Notes under the pieces: model-generated | Database searches by the model: none | Told to the model about the DNA's origin: nothing | What the model saw: only the letters and a program-made list of their open reading frames with translations | From: CAJBVG01 sp943371425 | GTDB taxonomy: Bacteria > Bacteroidota > Bacteroidia > Sphingobacteriales > Sphingobacteriaceae | Length of the DNA stretch: 64,000 nucleotides | Assembly (NCBI GenBank): GCA_943371425.1 | Contig: CALRUR010000015.1 | Location: 9,866-73,865 of the forward strand | Direction of reading: 5' to 3' | In this document: positions 16,552 through 24,763 of the stretch, one piece after another | Layout: the number at the start of each line of letters is the position of its first letter | Position numbering within the stretch: position 1 is the first letter of the stretch | Program-made: the position numbers and the translations under genes

Positions 16552-17625
16552 TTAGTCGTTAAAATAATGAATGCATTTTAAGAGTGCTTCCGATATTTCT
16601 TCTTCTGTACATTTTACATTTAAACTTGGGTTAGCAATGGTACTCAATAAAGAAAATTTAATTTCCGACGATTCATTTTTTTTATCTTTTCTCATCAATT
16701 CTATTACATCTAAAATCATGTCGCTATTAAGTTTTGCAGGTTCTAAATGTTTAGGCACGAGTTCTAAAATATATTTTAAATCTTCTTCGGGCATCCCAGC
16801 TTTTGTTACACTTAAAAACGATTCAACCATCATTCCGCATGCCACTGCGCTGCCATGCATGATGAGTTTTCCTTTGTTTAGGTAGTAGCTTTCTATGGCA
16901 TGCCCAACGGTATGCCCGAAATTTAATGCTTTCCGAATATCTTTTTCAAAAGGATCCTTTTCAACAATGCCTAATTTTATTTTTATACTCTGAGGTATTA
17001 ACACATCAATACCTGGTAATCCGTTTTCTAAAAAACAAAGTGCATCTCTTAAATGCAAATGGTCGGCAATTAATCCGTGTTTAATAACTTCTGCAAAGCC
17101 CGATTTTATTTCGAGTTCATGCAGTGTACTCAGAAATTCGGGGATAATAAATATTGCTTTTGGGTGATTAAATGTACCCAAATGATTTTTATAATGCTGT
17201 AAATCTAATCCGGTTTTACCTCCAATACTTGCATCTACCATGGCAAGTAGAGTAGTGGGGATGTTAATAAAATCAATACCTCGCATGTAAGTAGAAGCCG
17301 CAAAACCTCCCATATCAGTAATTACACCTCCACCTAAATTTATCAATAAAGATTTACGGTCTAAACCAAACTCTTGCATCATACTCCACACGCCAATACA
17401 AATGTCTATGTTTTTATTATCCTCGCCAGGGTCAATTTCTATTAAATCATATTGTGAGCTGTGCTTAGAATATAAGTTTAAATAGGGCAAGCAAACTTCG
17501 AGGGTATGGGTATCGCCGAGTATGGCCACTTTGGTATATTGTTGTGCTTCTAACCAAGTGTCTAAAGATGCAATGGGGTCTTCAATAAAAATATCGTAAC
17601 CTAAACTACTTCTTATATCATTCAT
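16552..17625 (-). CDS. aroB: 3-dehydroquinate synthase
   Basis: 357 aa, cytosolic, NAD- and metal-dependent cyclisation of DAHP to 3-dehydroquinate. Marks are NLGGGVITDMGGFAASTYMRG, the FINIPTTLLAMVDASIGGKTG block, and NFGHTVGHAIES with a metal-ligand histidine. Its start overlaps the end of the DAHP synthase gene by 8 bases, which suggests translational coupling. Confidence 0.95.
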   Translation of the reverse strand: MNDIRSSLGYDIFIEDPIASLDTWLEAQQYTKVAILGDTHTLEVCLPYLNLYSKHSSQYDLIEIDPGEDNKNIDICIGVWSMMQEFGLDRKSLLINLGGGVITDMGGFAASTYMRGIDFINIPTTLLAMVDASIGGKTGLDLQHYKNHLGTFNHPKAIFIIPEFLSTLHELEIKSGFAEVIKHGLIADHLHLRDALCFLENGLPGIDVLIPQSIKIKLGIVEKDPFEKDIRKALNFGHTVGHAIESYYLNKGKLIMHGSAVACGMMVESFLSVTKAGMPEEDLKYILELVPKHLEPAKLNSDMILDVIELMRKDKKNESSEIKFSLLSTIANPSLNVKCTEEEISEALLKCIHYFND

Positions 17626-18706
17626 CTTGCATTACTTTAGTTTGTACAGAAATAGATTCACGGTGAATCAATTTAACCAAATCTAATATCATTTCTTCAG
17701 AAAGATGAATTTCTTTTCCGTATTTTTTTCTGGTATTTACAATTTCCGACCATCTCTCTGGTTGGAATATGGTAATGTTGTTTTCTTTTTTGTACAAACC
17801 AATTTCATGTACCAATTTAGAACGAGAGGCTAACAATTCTAATACTTCGTAATCTATCTTATCAATTGCTTTTCTTAATCGTATTAATTGATCTTTAAAC
17901 TCTACATTTTGAGTATCGGTATTTCTAATAATTAAGTTTTCTATTAATTCTGATAAAGCCAAAGGGGTAAGTTGTTGATCTTTATCGCTCATAGCAAACC
18001 TAGGGTCGTAATGTGCTTCTACCATTAATCCGTCGAAGTTTAAATCCATTGCTTTTTGGCTTACATGCGGTATTAAATCAATGCTTCCACAAATATGGCT
18101 AGGGTCGCATATTACTGGTAAGTTTGGGATATGGCGTTTTAACTCTAAGGGGATGTTCCAGTTTGGAGTGTTGCGGTAGGTGTTTTTTTCATATTGAGAA
18201 AAACCTCTGTGTACAGCTGCAATTTTAATTATACCTGCATTGTGTATTCTCTCAATTGCACCAATCCACAATTCAATATCAGGGTTAATAGGATTTTTAA
18301 CCATTACTGGTATATCTACCCCTTTAAGTGCATCGGCAATTTCTTGCACTACAAATGGGCTAACCGTAGAACGTGCACCAATCCAAAAAATATCGATGCC
18401 TGCTTTTAAACAATCTTCTACATGTTTGGCATTGGCTACTTCTACTGCACTTTTCATGCCGTATGCTTTTGCAGCATCTGCCAACCATTGTATGCCTACG
18501 TTTCCTAATCCGGTAAAGGAACCGGGGCGTGTTCGTGGTTTCCAAATGCCCCCTCTTAATACCGGTATTTGATAAGATGCTAAGGCCTCCGCAGTTTTAT
18601 GAATCTGCTCTTCAGATTCTACACTGCAGGGTCCTGCTATTATAAAGGTCTTTAAATTAGAGTCTAACCAAGAATTTAACTGGTCTGATTTTATAGAAGT
18701 TGTCAT
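17618..18706 (-). CDS. Bifunctional DAHP synthase (type I-beta) and chorismate mutase
   Basis: 362 aa. Residues about 1-260 are a DAHP synthase of the short, KDO8P-synthase-like type: IAGPCSVESEEQI, GIWKPRTRPGSFTGLG, VMVKNPINPDIELWIGAIER, CDPSHICGS and MVEAHYDP. Residues about 265-355 are an AroQ-type chorismate mutase (RLRKAIDKIDYEVLELLASR, KLVHEIGLYKKE). It catalyses the first shikimate step and the chorismate-to-prephenate step. In Bacillus-type fusions the mutase domain gives feedback control by prephenate or chorismate; here the mutase is C-terminal, as usual in Bacteroidota. First gene of the aro operon. Confidence 0.93.
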   Translation of the reverse strand: MTTSIKSDQLNSWLDSNLKTFIIAGPCSVESEEQIHKTAEALASYQIPVLRGGIWKPRTRPGSFTGLGNVGIQWLADAAKAYGMKSAVEVANAKHVEDCLKAGIDIFWIGARSTVSPFVVQEIADALKGVDIPVMVKNPINPDIELWIGAIERIHNAGIIKIAAVHRGFSQYEKNTYRNTPNWNIPLELKRHIPNLPVICDPSHICGSIDLIPHVSQKAMDLNFDGLMVEAHYDPRFAMSDKDQQLTPLALSELIENLIIRNTDTQNVEFKDQLIRLRKAIDKIDYEVLELLASRSKLVHEIGLYKKENNITIFQPERWSEIVNTRKKYGKEIHLSEEMILDLVKLIHRESISVQTKVMQDE

Positions 18707-18818
18707 TTATATCGATTCAAAAAAAATTCACCTTTCGGTAATCATCAATTAGAAAACAAATAAAAACAAAATGGTTTTCAATAATGTATTAATTATTAAT
18801 AAAATTACGCTTTTTTCC

Positions 18819-18826
18819 TATTTTTG
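18819..18826 (+). promoter_or_regulatory. -7 promoter box of proline dehydrogenase
   Basis: TATTTTTG fits TAnnTTTG and lies 18 bases before the chosen ATG (18845). No clear TTG is seen at the -33 spacing. Confidence 0.45.
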
Positions 18827-18844
18827 AAGCACCTTATACAAACA

Positions 18845-20020
18845 ATGAGCAACAATATATCTTTTGATAATACAGAAATCGCTTTCTCAGGAATGAGCAA
18901 TGCCGATTTAAACAGAGCCTATTGGTTATTCAAAGTCATCAACATCAATTTTCTTGTAAAAATTGGTCCACCAATAACAACGGCAGCCATTAAAATAGGA
19001 TTGCCTATCACTCCAATTATTCGCGCAACCATTTTCAAACAATTTTGCGGTGGCGAGTCGATTACAGATTGTGCCAAAACCATTACACAGCTTGGGAAGT
19101 ACAACATTGGAACAATTTTAGATTATTCTGTAGAAGGAGAATCAACCGAACAAGCATTTGATGCAACTTGCGAAGAAACCATTGCCACCGTAAAACGTGC
19201 CAAAGGCGATGCTCATATTCCTTTTAGTGTATTTAAAGTTACGGGTTTAGCGCGGTTCGGACTCTTAGAAAAATTAGATGCAAAAGAAGAACTCAATTTT
19301 GAAGAGAAAAAAGAATTTGAACGAGTAAAAGATAGAGTGCGCAGAATTTGCCAAACGGCTTATGATTTAAATGTTCGTATTTTTATTGATGCCGAAGAAA
19401 GTTGGATACAACAAACCATTGATAATTTATCGATGGACATGATGCGTTTGTTCAATAAAGAAAAGGTAATTGTGTACAATACTTTTCAGTTTTACCGCCA
19501 CGATAGGTTGCAAGCCATGAAAGATTTTGATGCACAACTTAGCTCAGAAAACATATTAATGGGAGTAAAATTAGTACGTGGTGCATACATGGAAAAAGAG
19601 CGCAAACGTGCTGCCGATATGAATTATGCATCGCCTATACAAGCCGATAAAAAATCGTCGGATGTTGATTACGATTTAGGTTTGGCTTATTGCGTAGAAC
19701 ACCTAAACAGAATTGCCATTTGTGCAGGCACGCACAACGAAAATAGTTCTGCTTATTTGGTAGACTTAATGGCAAAACATAACATAGCTCCGAATGATGG
19801 GCGAATTTATTTTTCTCAATTGTTAGGCATGAGCGATAACTTAAGTTATAACCTTGCCAACGCGGGTTATAACGTTGCTAAATATGTACCTTATGGCCCA
19901 GTAAAATCTGTGCTTCCATACTTATTCCGCAGAGCTCAAGAAAACACTGCCATTGCAGGGCAAATGGGTAGAGAGTTGAGTTTGATATTGAAAGAGAAAA
20001 AACGCAGAGGGAATGCGTAA
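18845..20020 (+). CDS. Proline dehydrogenase
   Basis: 391 aa from the ATG at 18845; the TTG start at 18824 lies in the promoter box. A single-domain FAD-dependent barrel that oxidises proline to pyrroline-5-carboxylate. Marks are TILDYSVEGEST, VFKVTGLARFGLLEKL, RIFIDAEESWIQ, NTFQFYRHDR, MGVKLVRGAYMEKER and YVPYGPVKSVLPYLFRRAQEN (flavin and substrate arginines). No aldehyde dehydrogenase module is fused, unlike PutA. The final residues Asn-Ala and the TAA stop are written by an inverted stutter repeat shared with the convergent DUF962 gene. Confidence 0.93.
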   Translation: MSNNISFDNTEIAFSGMSNADLNRAYWLFKVININFLVKIGPPITTAAIKIGLPITPIIRATIFKQFCGGESITDCAKTITQLGKYNIGTILDYSVEGESTEQAFDATCEETIATVKRAKGDAHIPFSVFKVTGLARFGLLEKLDAKEELNFEEKKEFERVKDRVRRICQTAYDLNVRIFIDAEESWIQQTIDNLSMDMMRLFNKEKVIVYNTFQFYRHDRLQAMKDFDAQLSSENILMGVKLVRGAYMEKERKRAADMNYASPIQADKKSSDVDYDLGLAYCVEHLNRIAICAGTHNENSSAYLVDLMAKHNIAPNDGRIYFSQLLGMSDNLSYNLANAGYNVAKYVPYGPVKSVLPYLFRRAQENTAIAGQMGRELSLILKEKKRRGNA

Positions 20021-20098
20021 ATGTGCAAATGCGTAAATGTGCAAATTAGCACTTCGGTCGCTTCTTTTGCACATTTGCATATTTACGCATTTTCACAT
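20011..20098. repeat. Inverted stutter repeat supplying both convergent stop codons
   Basis: Words GCGTAAATGTGCAAAT (twice, 20016-20046) face their inverse TGCACATTTGCATATTTACGC (20068-20088). The left arm contains the TAA of proline dehydrogenase. The right arm's continuation (TTTCACATT) is the ATG-TGA end of DUF962. It could fold into a long imperfect hairpin and end both transcripts. Confidence 0.7.
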
Positions 20099-20398
20099 TC
20101 TCTGTTTTCCAGAGAGTATTTCAAAGAATAAGCGAAAATCGCTTGCTAAACTCCAGAGTGGATATTTAAACGTAGCGGGTTTGTTTTTTTCAAAAAAGAA
20201 ATGACCAATCCATGCAAACAAATAGCCAGTAATTGGAAGTACGTACCACAAATTCCAAGCATCAAAATAAGTTAAACAAACGGCCTCCACAAAAACGAGT
20301 GCAGTGCCAATAAAATGCAGCCTACGACTGGTTTTATTTGCATGTTCAGTTAAATAAAACTGATAAAATTCATTAAAGCTTTTTATACGTTCCGACAT
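20093..20398 (-). CDS. DUF962/Mpo1-like membrane protein
   Basis: 101 aa. The HANKTSRRLHFIGTALVF start and the WIGHFFFEKNKPATFKYPLWSL block are the family marks, with histidines placed as in yeast Mpo1, a non-haem iron dioxygenase of 2-hydroxy fatty acids. Two membrane segments are visible (about residues 26-44 and 50-68). It lies convergent to proline dehydrogenase; its last codon and stop lie in the shared repeat. Enzyme role is inferred from the family. Confidence 0.85.
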   Translation of the reverse strand: MSERIKSFNEFYQFYLTEHANKTSRRLHFIGTALVFVEAVCLTYFDAWNLWYVLPITGYLFAWIGHFFFEKNKPATFKYPLWSLASDFRLFFEILSGKQRM

Positions 20399-20440
20399 AT
20401 CGAATATTTTAAACTAATTTAAGAAAATGTACCCACAATT

Positions 20441-20480
20441 AGCACACTAGCATACCAGCACACTAGCAAATTAGCTAATT
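20441..20480. repeat. Stutter repeat upstream of lysS (AGCACACTAGCA word)
   Basis: AGCACACTAGCATACCAGCA, then CACTAGCAAATTAGCTAATT. It ends 6 bases before the lysS -7 box and shares the TTAGCTAATT word with repeats at 7471, 32086, 32151 and 32680. Confidence 0.6.
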
Positions 20481-20485
20481 AATAT

Positions 20486-20493
20486 TATTTTTG
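20486..20493 (+). promoter_or_regulatory. -7 promoter box of lysS
   Basis: TATTTTTG fits TAnnTTTG, 16 bases before the lysS ATG at 20510. Confidence 0.45.
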
Positions 20494-20509
20494 CACAAAA
20501 CAGAACGAA

Positions 20510-22228
20510 ATGAGCGGATTAAGCGAACAAGAACTATTAAGAAGAGAGAGTATGCAAGAGTTGGTGCGATTAGGCATTAACCCTTACCCTGCAGATGTGT
20601 TTGAAGTAGATGCAAATGCTGCAGATATTTTAGAAAATTACGACAGAGATAAAACCGCTTATAAGAACATTAGTATTGCAGGCCGAGTAATGAGCCGAAG
20701 AATTATGGGTAATGCTTCGTTTGCAGAAATACAAGATGCAACTGGTAGAATACAAGTGTACTTTAGGAGAGATGATTTATGCCCCGAAGAGGATAAAACT
20801 TTATACAACATTGTATTTAAGAAACTAGTTGATATTGGTGATATTATTGGATTAACTGGATATGTATTTACCACCCAAGTAGGAGAGATAAGTATACATG
20901 TTACTTCATTTAAAATATTAAGCAAATCATTACGCCCATTACCAGTTGTAAAAATTGATGCCGAAGGTACTGCACATGATGTGGTAACAGACCCAGAGTT
21001 TAGGTATCGCCAGCGTTATGCCGATTTAATTATTAACCAAGATGTTCGCGAAGTATTCAAAAAACGAACTAAAATAATTCAATCGCTCAGAAATACTTTT
21101 AATGATAGAGGTTATTTAGAAGTAGAAACCCCAATTTTGCAAGCTATACCAGGTGGTGCAGCCGCTCGCCCATTTATTACTCACCATAATGCATTAGATG
21201 TTCCTTTGTATTTACGTATTGCAAATGAATTGTATTTAAAGCGATTAATTGTAGGTGGATATGATGGGGTGTATGAGTTTGCAAAAGATTTCAGAAACGA
21301 AGGAATGGACAGAACCCATAATCCTGAGTTTACGGTAATGGAAATTTATGTAGCCTACAAAGACTATAATTGGATGATGGATTTTACCGAGGAGATGATA
21401 GAAAAAGTAGCACTCGATTTGCATGGAACCACCAAAGTTCAAGTTGGAGAAAATGTAATCGATTTCCAACGCCCTTTTAAACGAATTACCATGTACGATT
21501 CTATTAAAGAATTTACAGGAATCGATATTTCGGAGATGAGCGAAACGGAATTAAGAGACACTTGCAAATCATTAGGTATTGCAGTGACCGAAAGCATGGG
21601 TAAGGGTAAATTAGTGGATGAAATTTTTGGAGAAAAATGTGAAGGAAATTATATTCAACCTACCTTCATTATTGATTACCCAGTGGAGATGTCGCCATTA
21701 TGCAAAAAACACAGAACCAAAGAAGGATTGGTAGAGCGATTTGAATTAATGGTAAATGGAAAAGAATTAGCCAATGCCTATTCAGAATTAAACGACCCTA
21801 TTGATCAGCGCGCACGATTTGAAGAGCAAGTTTCTTTAATGGAAAGAGGCGATGATGAAGCCATGTTTATTGATTATGATTTCTTACGTGCTTTAGAATA
21901 TGGGATGCCACCTACGGCGGGTATGGGTATAGGCATTGATCGTTTAACAATGATTATGACTAACCAGGCTTCTATACAAGATGTATTGTTTTTCCCTCAA
22001 ATGCGACCAGAAAAAATTCAGAAAGTAGCGAGTGTAAACGATTTTGTAGAGGCAGGAGTTCCGGCAGAATGGGTGCCTGTATTAAATAAAATGAACATTA
22101 ATACACTTGATGAATTAAAAGCCGCAAACCCAAATAAAGTTTTTAATGATATGGGGGGAATGAGAAAGAAAATGAAATTAGAAATTGCCATTCCTACAAA
22201 AGAAGAGGTAATGAAATGGTTCGAATAA
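20510..22228 (+). CDS. lysS: Lysyl-tRNA synthetase, class II
   Basis: 572 aa. An OB-fold anticodon-binding domain (residues about 50-150, GRVMSRRIMGNASFAEIQDA) precedes the class II catalytic core: motif 1 near GYLEVETPIL, motif 2 FRNEGMDRTHNPEFTVMEIY, and motif 3 GMGIGIDRLTMIM. It charges tRNA-Lys with lysine. E. coli LysS is 505 aa; the extra C-terminal 70 residues (VPAEWVPVLNKMNINTLDEL ...) look like a small helical domain that may bind RNA. Monocistronic between a -7 box and a terminator. Confidence 0.96.
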   Translation: MSGLSEQELLRRESMQELVRLGINPYPADVFEVDANAADILENYDRDKTAYKNISIAGRVMSRRIMGNASFAEIQDATGRIQVYFRRDDLCPEEDKTLYNIVFKKLVDIGDIIGLTGYVFTTQVGEISIHVTSFKILSKSLRPLPVVKIDAEGTAHDVVTDPEFRYRQRYADLIINQDVREVFKKRTKIIQSLRNTFNDRGYLEVETPILQAIPGGAAARPFITHHNALDVPLYLRIANELYLKRLIVGGYDGVYEFAKDFRNEGMDRTHNPEFTVMEIYVAYKDYNWMMDFTEEMIEKVALDLHGTTKVQVGENVIDFQRPFKRITMYDSIKEFTGIDISEMSETELRDTCKSLGIAVTESMGKGKLVDEIFGEKCEGNYIQPTFIIDYPVEMSPLCKKHRTKEGLVERFELMVNGKELANAYSELNDPIDQRARFEEQVSLMERGDDEAMFIDYDFLRALEYGMPPTAGMGIGIDRLTMIMTNQASIQDVLFFPQMRPEKIQKVASVNDFVEAGVPAEWVPVLNKMNINTLDELKAANPNKVFNDMGGMRKKMKLEIAIPTKEEVMKWFE

Positions 22229-22250
22229 AATTCAAACTAATTAAAAACAA

Positions 22251-22285
22251 AAAAACCTTCGCATGTACATACGAAGGTTTTTTTT
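22251..22285. terminator. Bidirectional terminator after lysS
   Basis: AAAAACCTTCG (22251-22261) pairs with CGAAGGTTTTT (22272-22282), with T-runs on both strands. It serves lysS and the convergent lipoprotein gene. Confidence 0.85.
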
Positions 22286-22301
22286 ATGGGTTAAACTGAA
22301 C

Positions 22302-22745
22302 TTATTTTTTCAAGTTGATGGTGTATTCTGATATTAATAAACCACTTCCTGTATCTGTTGTATCTAACTCAGTTAAAGTAAAAGTTGATAGTGTTAAAGT
22401 AATTTTATTATACACTGTTGTATCATTACCATTTACATCATCAAACTGAACAGTAGTAACTTTACCATTAACATAAGTGTATTCTAAAGTATCAATATCA
22501 CCGTCTAAATTTACGATTAATGAATTTGGTGCTTTAAATTCCATTATAGAAAAACCAGCAGGAAATTTAAGTGTATCATTACGTAAAATAGTACTGCCTA
22601 ACTTAGTTCTTGTAATTTGTGATTCACCTTGCCAAGTACCTATTTCTGTTGGAACTGGAGCAGGAGTTTCTTCGTCATCAGAACAAGCAACAACTACCGT
22701 AGCTAATCCGATTACCATTAATGATTTAAATAATAAATTTTTCAT
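22302..22745 (-). CDS. Unknown small lipoprotein
   Basis: 147 aa. The lipobox VVVAC places the lipid on Cys21, followed by SDDEETPAPVP, an acidic start typical of surface lipoproteins in this phylum. The rest (GTWQGESQITRTKL, LEYTYVNGKVTTV, YNKITLTLSTFTLTELDTTD) resembles a lipocalin-like beta barrel of the DUF4923/lipocalin type, though I cannot confirm it. Convergent with lysS. Confidence 0.72.
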   Translation of the reverse strand: MKNLLFKSLMVIGLATVVVACSDDEETPAPVPTEIGTWQGESQITRTKLGSTILRNDTLKFPAGFSIMEFKAPNSLIVNLDGDIDTLEYTYVNGKVTTVQFDDVNGNDTTVYNKITLTLSTFTLTELDTTDTGSGLLISEYTINLKK

Positions 22746-22820
22746 TTGCTTAAATTGTGTTTTAGTTTTTAAATTGTATGCGAATATAGTATATATTAAA
22801 TAATTATTAAGAAATTGAAC

Positions 22821-23498
22821 ATGTTAGAAGAACTTAAGAATTGCATTGGATTGTCTGAGCATCTCAAAAACGAGGTTTATTCGGAATATATGCATCAATT
22901 AAAATTTTTTCTGCAAAACGAAATTCAAAAAGGAAAAGCCATTTACCCGCCCACAGATCTTATTTTTAATGCTTTTAAACTCATTCCTTATACAGACTAT
23001 AAAGTGGTAATAATAGGCCAGGATCCATACCACGGGTTTTTACAAGCAAATGGCCTAGCATTTTCTGTACAAGCCAATCAAAAAATACCACCCTCACTTA
23101 AAAATATATTTAAAGAATTGAAGAATGATGTTGGGATGGAGGCTCCATTAAATGGCGATTTAAGTGCTTGGGCTAAGCAAGGAGTATTACTAATGAACTC
23201 GGTTTTAACCGTTGAACATGGCTTACCTGGCTCACATCAAAAAAAAGGTTGGGAAAAGTTTACTGATACAATAATTAAAAACTTAAGCGAAGATTTAACG
23301 GGTATTGTGTTTATGCTTTGGGGCAATTATGCGAAATCAAAAAAGCCCCTTATTAATAGTCATAAACATTTAATTTTAGAAGCAAATCATCCATCGCCCT
23401 TATCAGCAAGTAGAGGCTTTTTTAATTGTAAGCATTTTTCTAAAACAAATAGTTACTTAATGGGACATGGTAAAACTCCCATTAATTGGAACCTGTAA
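22821..23498 (+). CDS. ung: Uracil-DNA glycosylase, family 1
   Basis: 225 aa from the ATG at 22821. It cuts uracil from DNA, the first step of base excision repair. The catalytic water-activating motif is GQDPYHGFLQANGLAFSV and the DNA-intercalation motif is HPSPLSASRGFF; HGLPGSHQKKGW is also typical. Length equals the bacterial norm. A convergent Lrp-type regulator ends at the adjacent base. Confidence 0.95.
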   Translation: MLEELKNCIGLSEHLKNEVYSEYMHQLKFFLQNEIQKGKAIYPPTDLIFNAFKLIPYTDYKVVIIGQDPYHGFLQANGLAFSVQANQKIPPSLKNIFKELKNDVGMEAPLNGDLSAWAKQGVLLMNSVLTVEHGLPGSHQKKGWEKFTDTIIKNLSEDLTGIVFMLWGNYAKSKKPLINSHKHLILEANHPSPLSASRGFFNCKHFSKTNSYLMGHGKTPINWNL

Positions 23499-23966
23499 TT
23501 AATAATTTAAGGGCACCGAATGTAATTGTTTTACAGAGTTCAACACCATCAAGGTTTGCACACTAGAAATTTCTTGTATTTTACTAATCTTATCAGTAAT
23601 AAACTTCTCGAAACTTCTAATATCATTTACCATTATTTTCATTAAGAAGTCTGCTGAGCCAGTAATTTGGTGGCATTCAACAATTTCATCTAAACTCATA
23701 ATTTGTTTAATGAATGATTTTATAGCGTCTGCTTTTTGAAAGTTAATGGAAACCTGAACAAATGATTTAATTGTTAAGCCTAACAATTCTTCGTTTACCA
23801 TGGCATGGTAACTTTTAATTAATCCTGTTTGTTCTAATTTTCGTACTCGTTCTAGAGTGGGGGCAGGCGACAATCCAATATCCATAGATAACTGAATATT
23901 AGTTATTCGTCCGTTTTCTTGTAAGATTTTTAAAATCTTAAAGTCGGTTTTGTCTAATCCATTCAT
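23499..23966 (-). CDS. Lrp/AsnC-family transcription regulator
   Basis: 155 aa. An N-terminal winged helix-turn-helix (DFKILKILQENGRITNIQLS ... APTLERVRKLEQTGLI) is followed by a RAM ligand-binding domain (SFVQVSINFQ, VVECHQITG-like segment DEIVECHQITGSADFLMKIM). Such proteins sense amino acids and form octamers. It faces away from the DtxR gene and has a TAATTTTG box 21 bases upstream. The target genes cannot be read from the sequence. Confidence 0.92.
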   Translation of the reverse strand: MNGLDKTDFKILKILQENGRITNIQLSMDIGLSPAPTLERVRKLEQTGLIKSYHAMVNEELLGLTIKSFVQVSINFQKADAIKSFIKQIMSLDEIVECHQITGSADFLMKIMVNDIRSFEKFITDKISKIQEISSVQTLMVLNSVKQLHSVPLNY

Positions 23967-23986
23967 TTTTATAGGGAGATAAAAAA

Positions 23987-23994
23987 CAAAATTA
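23987..23994 (-). promoter_or_regulatory. -7 promoter box of the Lrp-type gene
   Basis: TAATTTTG on the minus strand fits TAnnTTTG, 21 bases before the ATG at 23966. Confidence 0.4.
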
Positions 23995-24099
23995 CAAATT
24001 TTCTCAAATTATGAATGTATCTTTTTTAATACGCTCATAATTAAGCTTTTTAGGAACCAATTATTTTCGTATTTTAGACGAGTCAAAAAATATATTTAG

Positions 24100-24762
24100 A
24101 TGAAAAATTCGTATACAGAGGAAAATTACCTTAAAGCGATCTATAAATTACAAGAAAAGCAGGATTCGGAGGTTAGCACAAACGAAATCTCTAAAGAAAT
24201 GAATACCAAGGCCGCTTCTGTAACCGATATGTTAAAACGATTATCAGAAAAATCGCTCATTAACTACCAAAAGTACCAAGGGGTAAGTTTAACAGACGCT
24301 GGTACAAAAGTGGCAGTAAATATTATACGTAAGCACAGATTATGGGAAACATTTTTAGTGAATAAGTTGAAATTTAAGTGGGACGAGGTGCACGACATTG
24401 CAGAGCAAATGGAACACATAGAATCGGATGAATTGGTAGAAAAGTTAAACGATTATTTAGGTGCACCGCAATACGACCCTCATGGCGACCCCATACCAAG
24501 TAAAAAAGGTGTGTTTACGAATAAGAAAATGGAAATTTTGTACGATATGCCAATAGGTTTTATAGGTAACATTTCTGGAGTAAGTGAACACAGTCCTACA
24601 TTTTTAAAACATTTAGAGAAAATTGGGGTCGGCTTAGGAGTATTGGTAACCGTTGAAGATAAGAACGATTACGATAATTCTTTTTGGATACGTATTGAAA
24701 AACAAGAGCCATTATTTATAAGTAAAGAAGTTGCAAAAAACCTATTAGTATTTAATAAATAA
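24100..24762 (+). CDS. DtxR/MntR-family metal-dependent regulator
   Basis: 220 aa. N-terminal winged helix (YTEENYLKAIYKLQEK, TNEISKEMNTKAASVTDMLKRL, YQGVSLTDAGTKVA) then the metal-binding dimerisation domain (RKHRLWETFLVNKLKFKWDEVHDIAEQMEHIESDELVEKL, with E/H/C-type ligands in HDIAEQMEHIES) and a C-terminal FeoA/SH3-like domain. It ends one base before the Nramp-type transporter, so it most likely controls manganese (or iron) uptake by repressing that gene pair when metal is plentiful. Confidence 0.9.
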   Translation: MKNSYTEENYLKAIYKLQEKQDSEVSTNEISKEMNTKAASVTDMLKRLSEKSLINYQKYQGVSLTDAGTKVAVNIIRKHRLWETFLVNKLKFKWDEVHDIAEQMEHIESDELVEKLNDYLGAPQYDPHGDPIPSKKGVFTNKKMEILYDMPIGFIGNISGVSEHSPTFLKHLEKIGVGLGVLVTVEDKNDYDNSFWIRIEKQEPLFISKEVAKNLLVFNK

Positions 24763-24763
24763 A

